Assembly: GCF_002067035.1 (NCBI RefSeq)
Contig: NZ_MVQB01000062.1
Span: 1 to 64,000, forward strand
Direction of reading: 5' to 3'
Source of the DNA: Methanoregula sp. PtaB.Bin085
GTDB taxonomy: Archaea; Halobacteriota; Methanomicrobia; Methanomicrobiales; Methanospirillaceae
Length of the DNA stretch: 64,000 nt
In this document: piece after piece, positions 8,375 to 16,543 of the stretch
Layout: each line of letters opens with the position of its first letter
How positions within the stretch are numbered: position 1 is the stretch's first letter
Notes under the pieces: generated by a model
The model's input: only the letters and a program-made list of their open reading frames with translations
Databases searched by the model: none
What the model was told of the DNA's origin: nothing
Position numbers and translations under genes: made by a program

Positions 8375-8958
8375 CTGAACGTACCGCCGGCGTTCCGGCC
8401 GGCCTCGAAGGCCTTTGCGTTGATCTCCACGGTCTTCTTCGGGACGAGCCGCTTTACTGCTTCGAGCAGGGATTCCGGTTTCAGGGGCATGACGCCGGCT
8501 GCCGCACCCAGCATCACGACGTTTGCCGAGAGCGGGCTTCCTGCGGCTATGGCAAGGGAATCGGCATCGAGTAGGCAGAGGGCGTGCTTCTTCAGCTCAG
8601 CCACGATCTCTGCTTCCGAGGGAGCTTTCAGTTTCTGCGTGAAGACCGATGTCGGGAGCACGAGGTGGTTGTTCACCACCATCTTCCCGTCAGGTTTCAG
8701 GTAATGCGAATACCGGAACGCTTCGAGAAGGTCGAAGGATATGAGCAGGTCGGCCTGCCCCGGGGTGATGAGGGGGCCGAACTCGCCGCCAATCCGTATA
8801 TGGCTCTCGACAGAGCCGCCCCGCTGGGCCATGCCGTGGGTTTCGGCACCCCTGATATGCCGGTTCTCGATGAGGCAGGCTTCGCCAAGGATGTTCGAGG
8901 CAAGGATAGTACCCTGTCCGCCGATCCCGACGATCAGGATATCGTAACTGCCGCTCAT
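8371..8958 (-). CDS. iorB: Indolepyruvate ferredoxin oxidoreductase, beta subunit
   Basis: 195 residues. Small subunit of the enzyme that oxidatively decarboxylates aryl pyruvates to aryl-acetyl-CoA with ferredoxin. The signature is IVGIGGQGTILASNILGEA (residues about 6-24), followed by the family motif MAQRGGSVESHIRIG. The frame is open further upstream, but ATG 8958 has an SD (GGAGGGGAAG) and overlaps the iorA stop by 4 nt, so this is the start. Methanogens often use IOR in reverse to make aromatic amino acids from imported aryl acids. Confidence 0.92.
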   Translation of the reverse strand: MSGSYDILIVGIGGQGTILASNILGEACLIENRHIRGAETHGMAQRGGSVESHIRIGGEFGPLITPGQADLLISFDLLEAFRYSHYLKPDGKMVVNNHLVLPTSVFTQKLKAPSEAEIVAELKKHALCLLDADSLAIAAGSPLSANVVMLGAAAGVMPLKPESLLEAVKRLVPKKTVEINAKAFEAGRNAGGTFR

Positions 8959-10724
8959 TTCTTCCCCTCCCGCCCGATGGCACCGGCAGGGCAGAGCTGT
9001 GCACAGACCGAACACCCGCTGCAGAGATCATTGATACGTGCTTTCTCATCCGAGAACTCAATGGCGGGGCAGCCGAACCGCACGCAGGTCCCGCAGCCGG
9101 TGCAGGCTTCCGCATCCACCGTGTACCTCCCCCGTTTCACGCCGGCCCGGCGGGCCGTTATGACGCACATCTGCCGGGCGATGATGACCTTCACTCCTTT
9201 CCGTTTTTTCGCTTCCTGCAGCACGTTCACCGTACCGGTGATATCAAAGGGATCCACGGTCTCGACAAAGGTCACACCGCAGGCACGGCAGATCGCGTCC
9301 AGAGAGACCGCGGGAATTTCCACACCACAGGCCGTTGCACCGGAATTCGGGTTGGGCTGGTGGCCGGTCATCGCCGTGATCCGGTTGTCGAGGATGACGA
9401 CGGTCATATCCGCACCGTTGTAGACCGCGTTCATCAGCCCCTGGATGCCGGTGTGGAGGAACGTGGAATCCCCTATCGTGCAGATAATATCCCGTGGTTC
9501 CCCGGAGTGTGCGATCCCGCTTGCAACGGTGATCGATGCTCCCATGCAGATACAGGTATCGACAGTACCGAGCTGGAGACCGAGGGTATAACACCCGATA
9601 TCGCTCGGGTAAATGGCGTCTTTGAAGACTTTCTTCATTGCGTAGAACATCCCGCGGTGCAGGCAGCCGGCGCAGAGGATCGGGGGGCGCGGGGGGAGGT
9701 CCTGCACGGGTGCTGCGGGTGCGAACGGGCTCTTTTTAAGGAACCCGGCCTTCTCCATGATTGCGGCGACGGTGGCAGGCGACAACTCCCCTTCGTACGG
9801 GGCATACCCGTTCTTCTTGCCAAAAACCGGGACGGTCCCTGCAACCTGCCGGACAATTTCCTCGACCTCGGGTGCGAGTTCCTCGATAACGAGAACCTTC
9901 TCGTGCTTTCTGACGAAATCCCCCAGCCATTCCTCATCGATCGGGTAGGCCCCGATCTTCATGAACGAAACACCGGCAGGGAGCAGCTCCTGCACGTACG
10001 ACGCCCCGATGCCGCTCGCGATGATCGCCGTCTTCCCGCGGATTTCGTACCGGTTAAATCCTTTCTCAACAAGCCGCTTCCGTATCGCCGGCTGCTTCTC
10101 GTTGAGTTTCTTATGGAGGACCCGCGTGTGAGCGGGAATGACAACATACTGGCGGGGATCCTTGTGGAACTCTCCTTTTCTTCCTCCCGGAACTGCCGGT
10201 CCAAGATCCACATCGCCCTTCGAGTGGCAGATACGGGTTGTCGGGCGGAATATCACGGGAACTCCGAATTCTTCGGACAGGGGAAACGCTTCAAGGATCA
10301 TGTCGTGCGCTTCCTGCACGCTCGCCGGGTCGAGGCAGGGCACCCGTGCGAAATGAGCATAACAGCGGGTGTCCTGTTCGTTCTGGGAACTGTGGGCAAA
10401 CGGGTCGTCGGCACTCATGATGACGAGTCCCCCGGTAACTCCGGTATATGCGCTTGTCATGAGGGGATCGGCAGCCACGTTCAGCCCTACATGCTTCATG
10501 GTGCAGAGGGCACGGACACCGCACCAGGCTGCAGCAAGGGCATTCTCCAGCGCCACCTTCTCGTTGACCGACCATTCGACATAATATGGACGGTCCGGCT
10601 GTACTCGCAGGGTATCGATCACTTCCGACGACGGAGTGCCGGGATACCCGCTGATAAAATCCACGCCGGATTCGACACAGGCATGAGCAATCGCTTCGTT
10701 TCCGAGGAGATATCTTCGTTCCAT
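8955..10724 (-). CDS. iorA: Indolepyruvate ferredoxin oxidoreductase, alpha subunit
   Basis: 589 residues. Large TPP- and Fe-S-containing subunit. The N-terminus has the pyrimidine-domain signature FISGYPGTPSSEVIDTL and GVRALCTMKHVGLNVAADP; the TPP-binding motif is GDSTFLHTGIQGLMNA with ILDN. The last 60 residues carry two ferredoxin-type clusters (CTGCGTCVRFGCP and CSGCSVCAQLCP). I use ATG 10724 (MERRYLLGNEA), since the upstream frame to 10790 has no family match. Runs as iorA-iorB-methyltransferase with 4-nt overlaps. Confidence 0.93.
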   Translation of the reverse strand: MERRYLLGNEAIAHACVESGVDFISGYPGTPSSEVIDTLRVQPDRPYYVEWSVNEKVALENALAAAWCGVRALCTMKHVGLNVAADPLMTSAYTGVTGGLVIMSADDPFAHSSQNEQDTRCYAHFARVPCLDPASVQEAHDMILEAFPLSEEFGVPVIFRPTTRICHSKGDVDLGPAVPGGRKGEFHKDPRQYVVIPAHTRVLHKKLNEKQPAIRKRLVEKGFNRYEIRGKTAIIASGIGASYVQELLPAGVSFMKIGAYPIDEEWLGDFVRKHEKVLVIEELAPEVEEIVRQVAGTVPVFGKKNGYAPYEGELSPATVAAIMEKAGFLKKSPFAPAAPVQDLPPRPPILCAGCLHRGMFYAMKKVFKDAIYPSDIGCYTLGLQLGTVDTCICMGASITVASGIAHSGEPRDIICTIGDSTFLHTGIQGLMNAVYNGADMTVVILDNRITAMTGHQPNPNSGATACGVEIPAVSLDAICRACGVTFVETVDPFDITGTVNVLQEAKKRKGVKVIIARQMCVITARRAGVKRGRYTVDAEACTGCGTCVRFGCPAIEFSDEKARINDLCSGCSVCAQLCPAGAIGREGKK

Positions 10725-10860
10725 GATCCCATATCCGTATAAGTACCGTGGTTTTTGTGTACATATCCCTATCTGAGGGGATTCTGTCATTCTGTCTGGG
10801 ATTCACAACCTATAAAAACTCTGATGGAGTAGTAATTAGGGTAAATTCACGGCAACTTCT

Positions 10861-10934
10861 GGGCCCGTAGCATAGCCAGGTGGTGCGCCCGGCTGATAAC
10901 CGGGAGGTCATGTGTTCGAATCACATCGGGCCCA
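10861..10934 (+). tRNA. tRNA-Ile (anticodon GAT)
   Basis: Acceptor GGGCCCG (10861-10867) pairs with CGGGCCC (10927-10933), discriminator A. The anticodon stem CCCGG/CCGGG encloses CTGATAA, anticodon GAT at 10895-10897. The T arm TGTG/CACA surrounds TTCGAAT. It sits divergently from iorA. Confidence 0.92.
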
Positions 10935-11027
10935 TTCTTATCCTTTTTATCACAGCGAATCCGTCAGCGGATGCAGGAAACCGAAACCGGCTGAAATACC
11001 TGTAGCAAAAAAGAAAGACCTGAAAAT

Positions 11028-11558
11028 TCAGGTTTTTTTGGCTGTGATATATCCGAGCACAGTGTCGAGGGCCCGGATCAGGGCCTCTTCGCCTTTCAGG
11101 TAATCATGCATTGCTGAATAAAGCATGAACATGACATCGTACCCGTATTCATCGATAGCCCGCCGCGGCTCCAGCGGTTTCAGGTACGAGTCCGTGAGGA
11201 ACCCGTCGAAACTGTACATCAGTTCGAACAACTCGCCGTCTTCAGAAAGGACGCAGAACTGGTCGGTGACCGGCATCTGGGGATTGTCGGGACGGACACC
11301 GGGCGTTTCGGTTTTCCCGAGGATGATCATCTTCTGGGGGTAATACTGGGGGTGGTAAATCTCACCCTTGTTGTCCTGTTTTCCTTTCTTGAGCATGCTG
11401 ATGCCGATGGTCTTCACAAGGGGAGCTGCCGTTTCGGCCATGCGGGAGAGGAGTTTTGCATCGTTCTTCCGTACCTCTTCAGAGTATTCCGTCTCCCCCT
11501 TTTTCAGTTCGTCGATCTTTTCGAGAATCTTTGCAAATCCGGTTTCTATCTCATCCAT
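11028..11558 (-). CDS. Conserved-looking protein of unknown function
   Basis: About 176 residues, soluble, with no signal peptide or membrane segment. The N-terminal 45 residues are highly charged and probably form a coiled coil or helical hairpin (IETGFAKILEKIDELKKGETE). The middle has a beta-rich region (MIILGKTETPGVRPDNPQM, then FCVLSEDGELFELMYSF), and the C-terminus is helical. I do not recognise a family. ATG 11558 is chosen because AGGTGA stands 5-9 nt before it; the GTG at 11567 overlaps that SD. A TATA box TTTTATA (11617-11623, minus strand) is upstream. Confidence 0.6.
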   Translation of the reverse strand: MDEIETGFAKILEKIDELKKGETEYSEEVRKNDAKLLSRMAETAAPLVKTIGISMLKKGKQDNKGEIYHPQYYPQKMIILGKTETPGVRPDNPQMPVTDQFCVLSEDGELFELMYSFDGFLTDSYLKPLEPRRAIDEYGYDVMFMLYSAMHDYLKGEEALIRALDTVLGYITAKKT

Positions 11559-11616
11559 CGGGGTCACCTGTCACGGTACGTATTCGCTCAGGGATAGGGA
11601 ATGTTATTACTCAGGG

Positions 11617-11623
11617 TATAAAA
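11617..11623 (-). promoter_or_regulatory. TATA box
   Basis: TTTTATA on the minus strand, about 60 nt before the ATG at 11558, suggesting a leader of about 30 nt which contains the AGGTGA ribosome binding site. Confidence 0.45.
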
Positions 11624-11689
11624 CCACTTGGATTGGATTGCCGGATACAGATCCATGCCTGCCTGATATCTGCCGCATGACCGTGACGA

Positions 11690-12955
11690 TCAGGAAACAC
11701 GTTCCCCGATAAAAAAATATTTTCTGTCTGCTTTCAGGATCGCTTTTCCACAGAATCCTACCGGCAGGTCTTCACGGAGGACAATCCCGGTATATTCTGG
11801 TGAGCGCGCCATAACCGATCCCTTCCGGAGCAATTCCGTAACTGTGAACGGGACGGTCCTGCCGATCTGCGCGCCATTCATGGCGGAATATACCTCTTCG
11901 GCAACAGCATTCATGGCCCGGGACCGGTCTTTCTTGATATGATCCGGGAAGTCCTCTTTCCGGGAAACGGGAGTGAACGGCCTGCGGGAAAACCGGGTTA
12001 CATTGACCTTTGCCGGCCGCACCCTCCGGATCAGGTCGAGGGATGCCTGAAAATCGGCCGGAGACTCCCCACAAAAACCTACGATCATGTCTGTGGCAAC
12101 CGTGATCTCAGGGTATCGTTGCCGGAAGGCACTGACTATCCCCTCAAATTCGGCCACGGTATAGTCCCTGCCCATACGCCTGAGTATCCCGTCTGATCCG
12201 GACTGGACCGGGATGTGGATGAACCTGAAGATATGGTCGCCGGAAAAAGCATCTATGAGATCACCGGTCTGTCCCTTCACGGTTGCCGGGTTCATCATAC
12301 CCACGCGGATCCGGTGCTGCCCGGGGATCCGGTCAAGTGCTGTAAGGAGCTCCGGCAGCGAGTCCCCGGTATCCTGCCCCCACGCGCTGACGTCCTGCGC
12401 GGTCAGCTGGATCTCCCGTACACCGGCACGGATAAATGCCCGCACCTGACTGAGAATCTCCTTTTTGGGAAAACTCTTCAGCGGACCCCGTGCAAACCGG
12501 GTTATGCAGTACGTGCAGGTGCCCGAACAGCCCTGCGCCAGCTGGACGATACCGATTCCGCCTCCTGCGACCGATCCGAGGGGGCGGTAGAGTTCCTGAA
12601 TTATTTCCGGATCGATTATCACGGGTGAACACACGCTGAGAATTGCTTCGCGCTGGACTCTGGGCATGCAGCCGGTTACAATAAGGTCACGGTCCCTGAA
12701 ACCCGCGAGCCGGCGGAGCATCCTCCGCTCTGTCGGCCCGACAACGGTGCAGGTATTCATGATTATGACCTCTGCGTCATCGGGACTCTCCCTAAAAAAA
12801 CAACCCTGGGATCGCAGGACTTCCACCAGTTTTGCCGTATCCCCGAAGTTGAACCGGCAGCCATAGGTTTCTATGTAGACGGAACGGTTGCGAAGATTTT
12901 GCAGGGATTCCAGCGCTTTTCGGGTTTCTGTTCCCTGTTCTTTGGCGGTGCTCAT
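11690..12955 (-). CDS. tRNA t6A37 methylthiotransferase (e-MtaB type)
   Basis: About 421 residues. Radical-SAM enzyme that adds a methylthio group to t6A37 of ANN-decoding tRNAs (ms2t6A). The N-terminal MTTase domain has its three cysteines in YGCRFNFGD, MNTCTVVGPTE and VTGCMPR; the radical-SAM cluster is CSGTCTYC (CxxxCxxC), followed by IPVQSGSDGILRRMGR and VGFCGES. A TRAM domain ends the protein (GRTVPFTVTE...). ATG 12955 (MSTAKEQG) has an AGGATCAGGA upstream; ATG 13009 would add 18 residues and cannot be excluded. Divergent from nadX. Confidence 0.88.
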   Translation of the reverse strand: MSTAKEQGTETRKALESLQNLRNRSVYIETYGCRFNFGDTAKLVEVLRSQGCFFRESPDDAEVIIMNTCTVVGPTERRMLRRLAGFRDRDLIVTGCMPRVQREAILSVCSPVIIDPEIIQELYRPLGSVAGGGIGIVQLAQGCSGTCTYCITRFARGPLKSFPKKEILSQVRAFIRAGVREIQLTAQDVSAWGQDTGDSLPELLTALDRIPGQHRIRVGMMNPATVKGQTGDLIDAFSGDHIFRFIHIPVQSGSDGILRRMGRDYTVAEFEGIVSAFRQRYPEITVATDMIVGFCGESPADFQASLDLIRRVRPAKVNVTRFSRRPFTPVSRKEDFPDHIKKDRSRAMNAVAEEVYSAMNGAQIGRTVPFTVTELLRKGSVMARSPEYTGIVLREDLPVGFCGKAILKADRKYFFIGERVS

Positions 12956-13064
12956 TCCTGATCCTGTGGATCCGTTGATCGTAATCCCTAATAATGCCGG
13001 TTTCTGCATATATCATCGCGCCGTCTAAGCACAATGCTTAACCGATGACACCCGTAATCTGATA

Positions 13065-13826
13065 ATGATGATGAAGATCGGGCTGCTTGGCTGTGGCAAT
13101 ATCGGGCATATCATTGCCGAGCATGCATCCGGTTTTACGATCACCGCCGTCTACGACAAAATTCCGGAACGGTCGCAGGAGATCGCCCGGATCTCCGGCG
13201 CGCAGGCATTTGACGATTTTGAATCCTTCATCAGGGCAGATACCGATGTTATCGTCGAGGCAGCATCGGTCGTTGCTGTCTGGATGCATGCTGAGGATGT
13301 CCTGTCCCGTAAAAAGAAGCTCATTATTATGAGCGTGGGTGCGCTTGCCGACATGGCGTTCCGGGAACGGATCCGCTCGACTGCACTTTCGTCAGGGACA
13401 AAGGTCTACATACCGAGCGGGGCAATTTTCGGTCTTGACAACCTGAAAGTCGGCAGGATCTCGAAGATTACCCGCCTTCTCCTCCGTACCACCAAGAGCC
13501 CGGCGTCCCTGAATATCGTGGCAAAGGAGAGGAAACTGATCTTCTCGGGGAAAGCCAATGAATGCATCAAAGCATTCCCGAAGAATGTCAATGTCTCCGT
13601 TGCAATGAGCCTTGCCGCCGGCCAGGATACCGATGTGGAGCTCTGGGTGGATCCGGCAGTCGACCGGAACGTGCACGAACTTTTTGTTGAAGGAGATTTC
13701 GGGGAGGCACATATCGAAGTAACCAACGTACCGTCGCCCGACAACCAGGCCACAAGTTATCTCGCTGCCCTCTCGATCCTCTCGCTTCTGGAGAGAATGA
13801 ATGATCCCATTGTCGTCGGTACATAA
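13065..13826 (+). CDS. nadX: L-aspartate dehydrogenase
   Basis: 253 residues. Makes iminoaspartate from aspartate with NAD(P), the first step of NAD synthesis in organisms lacking aspartate oxidase. The Rossmann motif GLLGCGNIGHIIAEH is at residues 6-20; PSGAIFGLDNL and DRNVHELFVEGDFGEAHIE (with the catalytic His) are the family motifs. The start has three successive ATG codons without a clear SD, and ATG 13065 is the first. nadC follows 24 nt later, but no nadA (quinolinate synthase) is between or next to them. Confidence 0.93.
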   Translation: MMMKIGLLGCGNIGHIIAEHASGFTITAVYDKIPERSQEIARISGAQAFDDFESFIRADTDVIVEAASVVAVWMHAEDVLSRKKKLIIMSVGALADMAFRERIRSTALSSGTKVYIPSGAIFGLDNLKVGRISKITRLLLRTTKSPASLNIVAKERKLIFSGKANECIKAFPKNVNVSVAMSLAAGQDTDVELWVDPAVDRNVHELFVEGDFGEAHIEVTNVPSPDNQATSYLAALSILSLLERMNDPIVVGT

Positions 13827-13850
13827 TTGCAATGAACAGGCGGGGAACTG

Positions 13851-14690
13851 ATGATCCCTTTGGAATACCTGCTCCGGTTTATTGAGGAGGATACCCCGTA
13901 TGGGGATATTACCTCAGAAGCAGTTATTCCGGACTGTTGCTGCCGTGCGGTGATACGGGCCGAACAGAACGGGATTATTGCGGGTATTGCAGAAGCTTCT
14001 GCCCTCTTTTCACATTTCGGGATCGCGGTAAAGCAGAAAAAGATGGATGGAGATACCGTCAGATCGGACGATGTCGTCCTTTCGCTTTCAGGGAATGCAC
14101 GGGCGATCCTTCTCGTTGAAAGGACCGCCCTCAACATTATCGGCAGGATGAGCGGGATTGCGACACAGACAAAAAAGTTCTCCGATATCGTTGCCTCTGT
14201 AAATTCCCGGTGCAGGATTGCAGCCACCCGGAAAACGGCCCCCGGTCTCCGGGCCCTTGACAAAAAAGCAGTGCAGCTTGGCGGCGGCGACCCGCACCGG
14301 ATGAGCCTCAGCGACGGCATCCTGATTAAGGACAACCACCTTGCCCTTGTCCCGCTCTCAAAAGCAATCCAGGCAGCGAAGGCCGCATCGGCATACCGTA
14401 AAATCGAAGTTGAGGTTGAGACCCCGCGTGATGCCCTGACCGCTGCAAAGACAGGAGCTGATATTATCCTGCTTGATAACATGACACCCCTCCTTGTCAA
14501 AACCACTCTCGCGAACCTTAAACGTGCCGGCCTCCGCGACCATGTCACCATCGAATTATCAGGGGGGATCACTGAGACAACGCTCCCGGAGTATGCAACG
14601 CTCGACGTCGATACCATCAGCATGGGTGCACTCACCCATACAGTCAGGAATTTTTCTATCACCCTGGAAATACTTCCCGACGACCACTAA
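13851..14690 (+). CDS. nadC: Nicotinate-nucleotide pyrophosphorylase (carboxylating)
   Basis: 279 residues. Quinolinate phosphoribosyltransferase, forming nicotinate mononucleotide. Key motifs are EEDTPYGDITSEA at the N-terminus, ERTALNIIGRMSGIAT, ATRKTAPGLRALDKKAV, the phosphoribosyl-binding HRMSLSDGILIKDNH, and IELSGGITETTL with VDTISMGALTHT. Length and motifs are normal. Same operon as nadX, with a GGCGGGG sequence before ATG. Confidence 0.95.
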   Translation: MIPLEYLLRFIEEDTPYGDITSEAVIPDCCCRAVIRAEQNGIIAGIAEASALFSHFGIAVKQKKMDGDTVRSDDVVLSLSGNARAILLVERTALNIIGRMSGIATQTKKFSDIVASVNSRCRIAATRKTAPGLRALDKKAVQLGGGDPHRMSLSDGILIKDNHLALVPLSKAIQAAKAASAYRKIEVEVETPRDALTAAKTGADIILLDNMTPLLVKTTLANLKRAGLRDHVTIELSGGITETTLPEYATLDVDTISMGALTHTVRNFSITLEILPDDH

Positions 14691-14827
14691 CTGACCGTTT
14701 CCTGCTTTTCAGAAGATCCCGGTATCTTGTTCTGTCCCTCTTTCCCGCAACCGCAGATTCGCCGCTTCAAACAATAAGGAATACTTTAATCGTGCGATAC
14801 TACGTATGGGTGGCTTAAGAGGGATGT

Positions 14828-15388
14828 ATGGGCAATACTGAACCGCAGAGTACCATTTTGGAACGGGCTGAGCCAGAGCCGGAGACACCTGAAGTCAGCG
14901 AGGAAAGACACCGGAAACGGGTTGCTGGATATATCCAGCTGCTGAAGGATGAAAACCTCAACTTCCGGTGGCGTGCCGCCGAGGCGCTTGGTGATCTTAA
15001 GGATCCAGACGCGGTCGAACCGCTCATCGAGGCGCTCCGGGACCCGTTCGTCGATGTCCAGTGGCTTGCAGCCAAATCCCTCGGAAAGATCGGGGACCCC
15101 CGTGCCGTCGGGCCACTTATCGATGCTCTCAAATCCGGAGATAAATGGCTCCGCACCGGGGCGGCGTGGGGTCTTGGGAAACTCCGCGATACCCGGGCGG
15201 TAGATCCCCTGATCCTGCTCTTAAAGGATCCCAAGAAGATTGTCCGGAAAAATGCAGCCTGGGCACTGGGAAATATTGGCGACAGGCGGGCGGTCCCGGC
15301 GCTGACGGAATGCCTTGGCGATTCTGACAGCGATGTGCAGGAAGCGGTAAATGCTGCACTGGCGTCAATCTCCGGAAATCCATCGTGA
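14828..15388 (+). CDS. HEAT-repeat protein
   Basis: 186 residues. After a charged N-terminus (residues 1-32) the protein consists of five tandem HEAT/PBS-lyase-type repeats of about 31 residues, each with the pattern W/V-R--AA-ALG-I-D-RAV-PLI-AL (for example RWRAAEALGDLKDPDAVEPL). Such proteins usually form protein-protein scaffolds in methanogens; no enzymatic residues are expected. ATG 14828 follows GAGGGATGT, a fair ribosome binding site. Monocistronic, partner unknown. Confidence 0.85.
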   Translation: MGNTEPQSTILERAEPEPETPEVSEERHRKRVAGYIQLLKDENLNFRWRAAEALGDLKDPDAVEPLIEALRDPFVDVQWLAAKSLGKIGDPRAVGPLIDALKSGDKWLRTGAAWGLGKLRDTRAVDPLILLLKDPKKIVRKNAAWALGNIGDRRAVPALTECLGDSDSDVQEAVNAALASISGNPS

Positions 15389-15480
15389 GACTGATGATGA
15401 TTCCTCATAAGAAATCATCACAACCAGGGAAATGAGATACCTGATTGTACCATATTCACCGCGTTACCGGTCAGGGAGAA

Positions 15481-15858
15481 TCACGGGGAATTTACTGACG
15501 ATACCCGGACATCCCCGGGATCACTGATAACTATCTCCTTTTTTCCCTGATATGTCTGGACTGTTCCGTATACGAAGATCCGGTCCCCTTTCTGGAGGGT
15601 GATGTCCTGTACAACCTGCGCCGGCAGAAAAACGGAGGTATTTTTAACGGTCACGATCATATGTCCCCCGCTTTTTGTAAGAATGATCTGGTCGATCTCC
15701 CCCTCGAAAAATACCAGATCGCCATCGGATGAATTGTCGGTATACGGGCGCGAAAACGGCTGCTTCCCAAGACCCGAAAGGATGAGATGTGTTGCCGTTA
15801 CCGCGACTGCAACAGCCACCAGCAGGATTATGGCTACCCGCTCCTGGCGTTCGAACAT
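15481..15858 (-). CDS. Membrane-anchored OB-fold protein
   Basis: About 125 residues from ATG 15858 (MFERQERVA...). One membrane helix (residues about 8-30) is followed by an exported or exposed domain whose pattern (DLVFFEGEIDQIILTKSGGHMIVTV..., then LQKGDRIFVYGTVQTYQGKKEIV) matches an OB-fold of the nucleic-acid-binding tRNA_anti/DUF type. The open frame to 15939 runs through the regulatory palindrome and is ignored. A TATA box shared with the divergent regulator gene is at 15881-15886, making this transcript leaderless. Function unknown; membrane-bound OB-fold proteins occur in many methanogens. Confidence 0.65.
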   Translation of the reverse strand: MFERQERVAIILLVAVAVAVTATHLILSGLGKQPFSRPYTDNSSDGDLVFFEGEIDQIILTKSGGHMIVTVKNTSVFLPAQVVQDITLQKGDRIFVYGTVQTYQGKKEIVISDPGDVRVSSVNSP

Positions 15859-15880
15859 GGATGAATATTGAGAACGGGGG

Positions 15881-15886
15881 TTTAAA
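15881..15886. promoter_or_regulatory. Shared bidirectional TATA element
   Basis: TTTAAA is self-complementary. On the minus strand it lies about 25 nt before ATG 15858, on the plus strand about 25 nt before the tandem palindromes at 15904-15920 and 43 nt before ATG 15929. One TATA element could therefore serve both divergent genes. Confidence 0.4.
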
Positions 15887-15903
15887 TGATCGATAGCTTG
15901 ATA

Positions 15904-15920
15904 TGTTAACACTGTTAACA
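15904..15920. promoter_or_regulatory. Tandem palindromic operator TGTTAACA-C-TGTTAACA
   Basis: Two copies of the perfect palindrome TGTTAACA separated by one base, the whole also being a 17-nt palindrome. It covers the expected transcription start of the regulator gene at 15929, so binding would block that promoter. The most likely ligand is the product of 15929 or 16168 (autoregulation), which is inference. Confidence 0.65.
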
Positions 15921-15928
15921 TCAGTACC

Positions 15929-16171
15929 ATGACACCCACACAACTCCCCCCGTCCTCGCTGACGGTTATGGAGATACTGGATCAGGGCGGCGCGATGACC
16001 CACAAGGATCTCGTGCAGAAGACCCACCTCGCACCAAGGACCGTGCGCTATGCACTGAAGAAACTCAAGGAGCGGCAACTCATCATCGAGAAGTTTAACT
16101 TCCGTGATGCCCGCCAGATCATCTACCAGAACCGGAATGCCCTCGATAACAAACAGCCAGCGTGCGTATGA
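15929..16171 (+). CDS. Small winged-helix transcription regulator
   Basis: 80 residues. A helix-turn-helix of MarR/winged-helix type covers residues 11-65: LTVMEILDQGGAMTHKDLVQKTHLAPRTVRYALKKL, then a wing (IIEKFNFRDARQIIYQNR). No effector domain is present. The gene lies right behind a palindromic operator and overlaps a second regulator gene by 4 nt (ATGA), so the two proteins are produced together. Targets are unknown; autorepression is likely. Confidence 0.75.
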   Translation: MTPTQLPPSSLTVMEILDQGGAMTHKDLVQKTHLAPRTVRYALKKLKERQLIIEKFNFRDARQIIYQNRNALDNKQPACV

Positions 16172-16476
16172 CCAGACATACCTGTACTCTCATGCATTGC
16201 GACTCCATGGTCAGAACTCTGCTTCCGCCCATGCGGGCAGAGATGGTATCCCGGCTGGTACAGAAGCAGGGGCTCAGCCAGAGTGATGCTGCAAAAAAAC
16301 TGGGCGTCACGCGGGCGGCAGTCTGCCAGTACCTGAGCAGGAAACGAGGGGCAGGTGAAGTCGAGATCTCAAGCGAACTCGACCTGATGATAGACCGCTG
16401 GGCTCTCGCCGTTGTAACCGGTGAAAGCGACATCAACCTGTGTGACGTGTGCCAGTGTGCACTCAAAAAAATCTGA
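16168..16476 (+). CDS. HTH regulator with cysteine pairs
   Basis: 102 residues from ATG 16168, which overlaps the previous stop. A Cro/C1-type helix-turn-helix is at about residues 32-60 (QGLSQSDAAKKLGVTRAAVCQYLS). Cysteines lie at both ends: C6 and C11 in HTCTLMHC and three in CDVCQC near the C-terminus. This could make a metal or Fe-S site linking redox or metal state to DNA binding. It resembles the archaeal predicted regulators of COG2522. A GTG at 16162 is possible but less likely. Confidence 0.7.
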   Translation: MTRHTCTLMHCDSMVRTLLPPMRAEMVSRLVQKQGLSQSDAAKKLGVTRAAVCQYLSRKRGAGEVEISSELDLMIDRWALAVVTGESDINLCDVCQCALKKI

Positions 16477-16543
16477 AGTCCTGACTCTTTTCATTCATTC
16501 CCGGAAAAAATGTGGTAAATGCCAGGCGAGAGATTATGCCTGT

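Noticed and set aside
9360-10742. 460-codon open frame opposite iorA
   Set aside because: Complete antisense shadow of a gene with clear domains; codon composition mirrors iorA.
15859-15939. Upstream extension of the OB-fold protein
   Set aside because: The frame passes through the tandem palindrome and shared TATA element; ATG 15858 fits the membrane helix.
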